Source of the DNA: an uncultured Cellvibrio sp.
Lineage (GTDB): Bacteria > Pseudomonadota > Gammaproteobacteria > Pseudomonadales > Cellvibrionaceae
NCBI GenBank assembly: GCA_946886255.1
Contig: CAMPIG010000125.1
Span: 1 to 10,813 of the forward strand
Reading direction: 5' to 3'
DNA: 10,813 bases
This document shows positions 6,368-10,813 of this stretch, one piece after another. The notes below the pieces were generated by a model. That model saw nothing but the letters and a program-made list of their open reading frames with translations, searched no databases and was not told the DNA's origin. The translations under genes and the position numbers were made by a program. Every line of letters begins with the position of its first letter. Position 1 is the stretch's first letter.

Positions 6368-8377
6368 GTGAACCTTCGTTATAAACCTGCCAAGCTCGCC
6401 GCCGTGCTGATCGCATTGTGCTTGGGCTTCAACACGGTCGCCGCAGAGCAAAGTTGGACGGTCAACTTCAATGACACGGATATCCAGCAAGTCATCAAAT
6501 TTATGGCGGATGCCACGGGCAAAACCATCATCATCGACCCGAAGGTGCGCGGGCCGGTCAAGGTTATCTCTGCCAAGCCGCTCAATAGCGAAGAGCTTTA
6601 TGATCTGTTTCTTTCCGTGCTGGATGTGCATGGTTACACCGCGATAGAAAGCGGCTCGGTGGTGCGCATTGTTCCCAACCGCGATGCCCGGTCGCTGCCG
6701 GTACCGAATGAAACCAATGTGACCGAAGTCGACGATACCTACATCACCCAGGTAATCCAGCTTAAAAATATCAGCGCAGCCAAGGTGCTGCCGACCCTTC
6801 GCCCGCTGGTGCCGCAATACGGCCATATCTCCGCTTACGATTCCAGTAACGCCCTGATCATCACCGACACCCGCGCCAACATCATTCGCTTGAACGAGCT
6901 GATCGCCAAGATCGACCAATCAGCGGTGATCGGCACCGAGTTAATTGAATTGCGCTACGCCCAGGCGGCGGACATTGTGAATATCATCACCACGCTGGAA
7001 AAACCGGACCCGAACCGTGGCACAACAACCTCGCCCGTAGTGCTGGTGGCGGACAAGCGCATCAATGGTGTGATCATCAGTGGCGATGACCTGCAGCGCC
7101 AGCGGGTGAAGATGCTGATCGACCAGATGGACCGTCCGCAGACCAAGAACAGCAATATGCGTGTGGTGTACCTTAAATATGCCAAGGCGGAAGAGGTTGC
7201 CAAGGTGTTGACTGGAATGGTGCAGAACCTCGCCCAGGCTAAACCGGTAGAAGGCCAGGCGCCCGGCGGTATGGCCGGTATTCAGTTTGATGCAGACACC
7301 AACGCGGTATTGATGACAGCCGACAGCGATGTAATGGAGTCTTTGTTGACCGTAGTCGAAAGTCTCGACATCCGTCGCGCCCAGGTGTTGGTCGAAGCGA
7401 TCATTGTTGAGGTTAGTGAAAACAATGGTAAAGAGTTGGGCATTGAATGGATGTACCGTGACAGCGAGTACGGTTTCGGTAGTTCTGGGCGTGGCGCTGA
7501 TCGTGGCCTTCTAGGCGGTGTGGCGGGTGCTGCTTTTGAGGGGGGGGATGCAGGCTTGGCTGATCTGGCATCGGGACTGGGTGGTATTGCCGGACAGGTA
7601 TTTGGTATTGGTCGTTTAGGTACACGCACGGACTTTGCTGCTTTGATTAAGTTGTTGCAGGAAAACAACAAGACCAACATTCTCTCAACCCCAAATCTGT
7701 TAACTACAGACAACCACGAAGCCTCAATTTCTGTGGGTCAGGAAGTGCCCTTTGAAACAGGCTCCTATACATCGACTGGCGGTACTACCAATCCCTCAAG
7801 CCCCTTTACCACTATTGAACGTAAAGATGTGGGTGTAATGCTCACCGTTACCCCCCATGTAAACGACGGGGACAGTGTGGTGTTGGACATTAGTCAGGAA
7901 GTTTCAAGTATTGAAGACACGACCACCCGCGGCATTATTACCAACAAACGTACCATCGAAACTCAGATTCTTGCGGAAAATAGTCAGATCGTCGTATTGG
8001 GCGGGTTAATCAGAGACGAGATCCGCACAACCGATCTGAAGGTGCCCATTCTCGGCAGTATTCCTGTCATAGGAAATGCTTTCCGGAGTCAGACGTCAGA
8101 TGTAGTAAAAACCAACTTGCTTGTTTTTATTCGAGCCACGGTGGTGGAAGACGGCAAAATGATGACCGGTGCCACGGCAGAAAAATACAGCGCTATCCGC
8201 GATATGCAGTTAGAGCAACGTCGTAAGGCGGGTATTCTGGTGAATAGCCGTGAAGTTCCAGTGCTGCCAGAGTGGGTTGATGTGGCGACGACACCGGAGC
8301 CTGAAGTTAAGGAATCCTTGCCAGCGGAAGTCATCGATTTGCGTTCTAACTCCATCGATCCACCGGCAGGGGAGTAA
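6368..8377 (+). CDS. gspD: Type II secretion system outer-membrane secretin GspD
   Basis: The protein has 669 residues. A signal peptide (1-26, ending VAA before EQSW) sends it to the periplasm. An N0 domain follows (about 27-97, WTVNFNDTDIQQVIKFMA), then three repeated N1-N3 domains (about 125-337) that stack into the periplasmic channel wall. The secretin core (about 335-593) carries the signature VPILGSIPVIGNAF (559-572) and a Gly-rich stretch (about 370-418) in the region of the gate/cap loops. The final 70 residues match the S-domain region, which in several systems binds a pilotin. In the family it forms the multimeric outer-membrane pore through which folded exoproteins leave. The start is GTG 6368 with a strong Shine-Dalgarno. 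The coding sequence has an eight-G run at 7540-7547, and GC content seems lower in its second half. Five bases separate it from gspE. Confidence 0.97.
   Translation: MNLRYKPAKLAAVLIALCLGFNTVAAEQSWTVNFNDTDIQQVIKFMADATGKTIIIDPKVRGPVKVISAKPLNSEELYDLFLSVLDVHGYTAIESGSVVRIVPNRDARSLPVPNETNVTEVDDTYITQVIQLKNISAAKVLPTLRPLVPQYGHISAYDSSNALIITDTRANIIRLNELIAKIDQSAVIGTELIELRYAQAADIVNIITTLEKPDPNRGTTTSPVVLVADKRINGVIISGDDLQRQRVKMLIDQMDRPQTKNSNMRVVYLKYAKAEEVAKVLTGMVQNLAQAKPVEGQAPGGMAGIQFDADTNAVLMTADSDVMESLLTVVESLDIRRAQVLVEAIIVEVSENNGKELGIEWMYRDSEYGFGSSGRGADRGLLGGVAGAAFEGGDAGLADLASGLGGIAGQVFGIGRLGTRTDFAALIKLLQENNKTNILSTPNLLTTDNHEASISVGQEVPFETGSYTSTGGTTNPSSPFTTIERKDVGVMLTVTPHVNDGDSVVLDISQEVSSIEDTTTRGIITNKRTIETQILAENSQIVVLGGLIRDEIRTTDLKVPILGSIPVIGNAFRSQTSDVVKTNLLVFIRATVVEDGKMMTGATAEKYSAIRDMQLEQRRKAGILVNSREVPVLPEWVDVATTPEPEVKESLPAEVIDLRSNSIDPPAGE
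8369..8374 (+). promoter_or_regulatory. Shine-Dalgarno that supports the GTG start of gspE
   Basis: GGGGAG overlaps the last codons of gspD and lies eight bases before GTG 8383. Together with the five-base intergenic gap it points to translational coupling of gspD and gspE. Confidence 0.65.
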
Positions 8378-8382
8378 CGACG

Positions 8383-9930
8383 GTGACGGATGAGCTGGCT
8401 ACACTCGAAGAACCTCTTGCAGCAGCAACTCTGACCGAGGACGAAGAACAGGCTGCCAGCGCGGCGGCGGCAGAGCGCGCGCGCTTGCCCTTCAGCTTTG
8501 CCACGACTCACGGTGTGATGCTTGAGGAGGAAGGCGGTCGCAAGTTGCTCTATCGTCCCGGACTGACGATAGAGGTGTTGCTGGAATTACAGCGTTTTTT
8601 AGGCTCTGACTTTGAGATGGAGGAAGTGCCGTCTGAGGATTTCCAGCGACGTTTGACCCGCGAATATCAAAGTGGAGACGGTGCGGCCCAGCGAGCGGCA
8701 GAAGACCTGGGTGCTGAATACGATCTTTCGTCTCTGGCGGATGACCTGGCAGATCGCACCGATTTGCTGGCCGGCGATGACGATGCGCCGATCATCCGGT
8801 TAATCAATGCCATTCTTTCGCAAGCTGTGCGCGAAGGTGCGTCGGATATTCACCTTGAACCCTTTGAAGATCGCGTATCGGTCCGTTTCCGTATCGACGG
8901 TGTATTGACTGAAGTGCTCTCACCCAAACCGGAATTGGCACCGGTACTGGTTTCCCGTCTCAAAGTTATGGCCCGCCTGGATATCGCGGAAAAACGTTTG
9001 CCGCAGGACGGCCGTATTACGGTGCGCCTGGCGGGACACGCGGTGGATATCCGGGTATCTACCATTCCTTCGGCATTCGGCGAGCGTATCGTATTGCGTC
9101 TGCTCGACCAGGCTGCTGGCCAGCTCAAGCTTGAACAGTTGGCGATGCCCAAGCATGTGCACGATGGGTTGTCACGGGCGCTGCTGAAGCCTCACGGCAT
9201 TATTCTGGTAACCGGGCCGACCGGTTCTGGTAAGACCACCACCCTCTACGCCGGCTTGAGCCATATTAACAGCCGCAGCCGGAATATCCTTACCATCGAA
9301 GACCCTGTGGAATACCTGCTGCCCGGTATCGGCCAGACCCAGGTTAATCCCAAGGTAGAGATGACCTTTGCCCGGGGGCTGCGCGCCATCCTGCGTCAGG
9401 ACCCGGATGTGGTGATGGTCGGCGAGATTCGTGACGGCGAAACCGCCGAGATTGCGATCCAGGCCAGTTTGACCGGTCACCTTGTGTTATCCACCCTGCA
9501 CACCAACACCGCGATCGGCGCGGTGATGCGCCTGAAAGACATGGGCGTGGAGCCCTTCCTGCTGGCATCAAGTCTGGAAGTTGTCATGGCCCAGCGTCTG
9601 GTGCGGGTGTTATGCGAACACTGTAAGGAGCCTTATACCCCCAGCGAGGCGGAGCGCGATATGCTCAAGTTGCCTGCCAATGCCAGTATCTGGCGCCCGG
9701 TTGGCTGCAAGCATTGCAATAGCCAGGGCTATCGCGGACGTAAGGGTATCTATGAATTAATTGAGATTAACGAACGGATACGCCACCTGATTCACGAACA
9801 AGCGGGCGAGCAGGAGTTGCTGGCGGAAGCGCGGAAGCACAGCCCATCCATGAGTGATGATGGCCGCAATTGTGTGCTCAAAGGTATCACCAGCATTGAA
9901 GAAGTGCTGCGGGTAACGACGCAGCTGTAA
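8383..9930 (+). CDS. gspE: Type II secretion system ATPase GspE
   Basis: The protein has 515 residues and no signal or membrane segment, as expected for a cytoplasmic ATPase. An acidic, Ala/Glu-rich N-terminus leads into the N1E-type region (about 35-100) that contacts GspL in this family. The ATPase part shows DIHLEP (155-160), Walker A GPTGSGKTT (278-286), TIEDPVEY (304-311, Asp-box region), Walker B VMVGEIRDGE (344-353, Glu348) and the His-box TGHLVLSTLHTN (364-375). A tetracysteine zinc site follows: C411, C414, C442 and C445. This zinc motif separates GspE from many twitching-motility PilT proteins, and the operon position excludes PilB. It hydrolyses ATP at the inner membrane to drive pseudopilus assembly with GspF and GspL. 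GTG 8383 is the start; it is translationally close to gspD and lies 38 bases before gspF. Confidence 0.97.
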   Translation: MTDELATLEEPLAAATLTEDEEQAASAAAAERARLPFSFATTHGVMLEEEGGRKLLYRPGLTIEVLLELQRFLGSDFEMEEVPSEDFQRRLTREYQSGDGAAQRAAEDLGAEYDLSSLADDLADRTDLLAGDDDAPIIRLINAILSQAVREGASDIHLEPFEDRVSVRFRIDGVLTEVLSPKPELAPVLVSRLKVMARLDIAEKRLPQDGRITVRLAGHAVDIRVSTIPSAFGERIVLRLLDQAAGQLKLEQLAMPKHVHDGLSRALLKPHGIILVTGPTGSGKTTTLYAGLSHINSRSRNILTIEDPVEYLLPGIGQTQVNPKVEMTFARGLRAILRQDPDVVMVGEIRDGETAEIAIQASLTGHLVLSTLHTNTAIGAVMRLKDMGVEPFLLASSLEVVMAQRLVRVLCEHCKEPYTPSEAERDMLKLPANASIWRPVGCKHCNSQGYRGRKGIYELIEINERIRHLIHEQAGEQELLAEARKHSPSMSDDGRNCVLKGITSIEEVLRVTTQL

Positions 9931-9968
9931 AAACTGGCAAATAAAACAACGGGGATTCACGTTAAGGC

Positions 9969-10813
9969 ATGGGTGCATACAGTTACCGCGCATTGAACGA
10001 GACGGGTAAGGCCGTCAAAGGCATCCTGGAGGGCGATTCCGAACGCCAGGTCCGGAGCCAGTTGCGCGCGAAAAAACTCAAGCCGCTGGAAGTCATTAAT
10101 GTCACCGGTAAGGCCGTTAAAGCGGGCGAAGACACCAGCTTTTCCGGCATGCGTAGCCGCTGGGGAAAACGTCTAAACACGCGTGAACTTAGCCTGATTA
10201 CCCGTCAATTGGCCTCACTGGTGCGCTCCGGTCTGCCGCTGGATGAAGCCTTGCATGCTACCGCGCGCCAGCAGAACAAGCAGAACATCAAACAGATCCT
10301 GCTCCAGGTCAGGACCAAGGTTCTTGAGGGCTTCAGTCTGGCACAGGCGCTGGGTGAAAATCCGGCGGCGTTTAATGAGATGTACCGTGCCCTGGTGCGT
10401 GCAGGTGAAAGTTCCGGTTATCTCGGGCCGGTATTGGAGCGGCTTGCGGACTACACCCAGACCAGCCAACAGGTACAGCAGCGTCTGAAGATGGCGATGA
10501 TCTACCCGGTGGTGCTGTTGGTTATCAGCCTGTCGGTGATCGGGGCCTTGATGGCCTTTGTTGTGCCCAAGCTGGTGGGTATCTTTGCTCACAGTCAGCG
10601 CGATCTGCCGCCCTTGACCCAGGCATTGATCGCCACCAGTGACTTTGTGGTCAATTACGGTATTTATTGTATTTTTGCCTTGATCGGGATCGTGTTTGGT
10701 ATCAAGCGGCTCTTGCGCAACGAAAACCGTCTACGCACCTGGCACAGCTGGCAATTACGTTTACCCGTGATCGGCAATCTCGTGCGGCAGATCAACAGTG
10801 CCCGGTTTGCCGC
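9969..10813 (+). CDS. gspF: Type II secretion system inner-membrane platform protein GspF, 3' end cut off by window edge
   Basis: The first 281 residues are visible of a family that usually has about 400; the frame is open to the last base. The N-terminus MGAYSYRALNETGK is characteristic of GspF/PilC. The first cytoplasmic T2SSF domain (about 70-175) contains TRQLASLVRSGLPLDEAL and RAGESSGYLGPVL. Hydrophobic helices lie at about 178-200 (after KMAMIYP) and 229-247. The segment RLPVIGNLVRQINSARFA (264-281) opens the second T2SSF repeat. In the family, GspF is the polytopic core of the assembly platform and works with GspE, GspL and GspM to extract and polymerise pseudopilins. PilC of type IV pili is the main alternative, but gspC-D-E upstream decides for GspF. 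No convincing Shine-Dalgarno is seen: AAGG lies only one base from the ATG, and GGGGA is about 13 away. Confidence 0.96.
   Translation, partial: MGAYSYRALNETGKAVKGILEGDSERQVRSQLRAKKLKPLEVINVTGKAVKAGEDTSFSGMRSRWGKRLNTRELSLITRQLASLVRSGLPLDEALHATARQQNKQNIKQILLQVRTKVLEGFSLAQALGENPAAFNEMYRALVRAGESSGYLGPVLERLADYTQTSQQVQQRLKMAMIYPVVLLVISLSVIGALMAFVVPKLVGIFAHSQRDLPPLTQALIATSDFVVNYGIYCIFALIGIVFGIKRLLRNENRLRTWHSWQLRLPVIGNLVRQINSARFA

Noticed and set aside
6308..6919. 203-codon open frame on the minus strand opposite gspC/gspD
   Set aside because: It lies antisense to the strongly supported gspD coding sequence and shows no recognisable domain. It is explained by codon bias of the real gene.
7282..7713. 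143-codon open frame on the minus strand within gspD
   Set aside because: Shadow of the secretin gene; the translation is Pro/Arg/Ser-rich and family-free.
8089..8511. 140-codon minus-strand frame across the gspD-gspE junction
   Set aside because: Antisense to two firm genes, with no motif or plausible ribosome-binding context.
10215..10592. 125-codon minus-strand frame inside gspF
   Set aside because: Antisense to gspF, whose plus-strand translation matches the family throughout and runs to the window edge.

Overview
The window is ordinary, gene-dense chromosome of a Gram-negative bacterium, most likely a gammaproteobacterium. The best evidence is the start of a general secretion (type II secretion, T2SS) operon in the order gspC-gspD-gspE-gspF. 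GC content is moderate, and three exported or membrane-anchored proteins are encoded next to it. The protein style and gene order would fit the Cellvibrionales (Cellvibrio and relatives). That is an inference from general familiarity, not from a database search.

The left half (1-4854) holds three genes on the minus strand. First is the N-terminal part of an exported serine hydrolase of the beta-lactamase/penicillin-binding family, with the SVSK motif visible; it runs off the left edge. Next is a membrane-anchored diheme c-type cytochrome resembling the RoxA-like/diheme peroxidase group, with CAACH and CQSCH heme sites. Third is an exported DUF885 protein with a HEGIPGHH putative metal site. 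All three carry N-terminal export or anchor sequences, so their products should act in or facing the periplasm. The cytochrome gene has its own plausible promoter and a strong inverted repeat in its leader, so it may not simply be read through from the DUF885 gene.

A divergent intergenic region (4855-5313) separates the minus-strand genes from the T2SS operon on the plus strand. It contains no convincing gene. It does hold promoter-like elements, two short perfect palindromes and a small hairpin close to the gspC start.

The right half (5314-10813) is the T2SS operon. GspC is the inner-membrane clamp protein that contacts the secretin. GspD is the outer-membrane secretin channel. GspE is the cytoplasmic AAA-type ATPase that drives pseudopilus assembly. 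GspF is the polytopic inner-membrane platform protein, cut by the right edge. Intergenic gaps are 13, 5 and 38 nt, consistent with a single transcript. gspD and gspE both start with GTG behind good Shine-Dalgarno sequences.

I found no CRISPR array, tRNA, rRNA, insertion sequence or recognisable new system. The points most worth a second look are the cytochrome with its structured leader, the palindromes upstream of gspC, and an eight-G tract with a local composition shift inside gspD.
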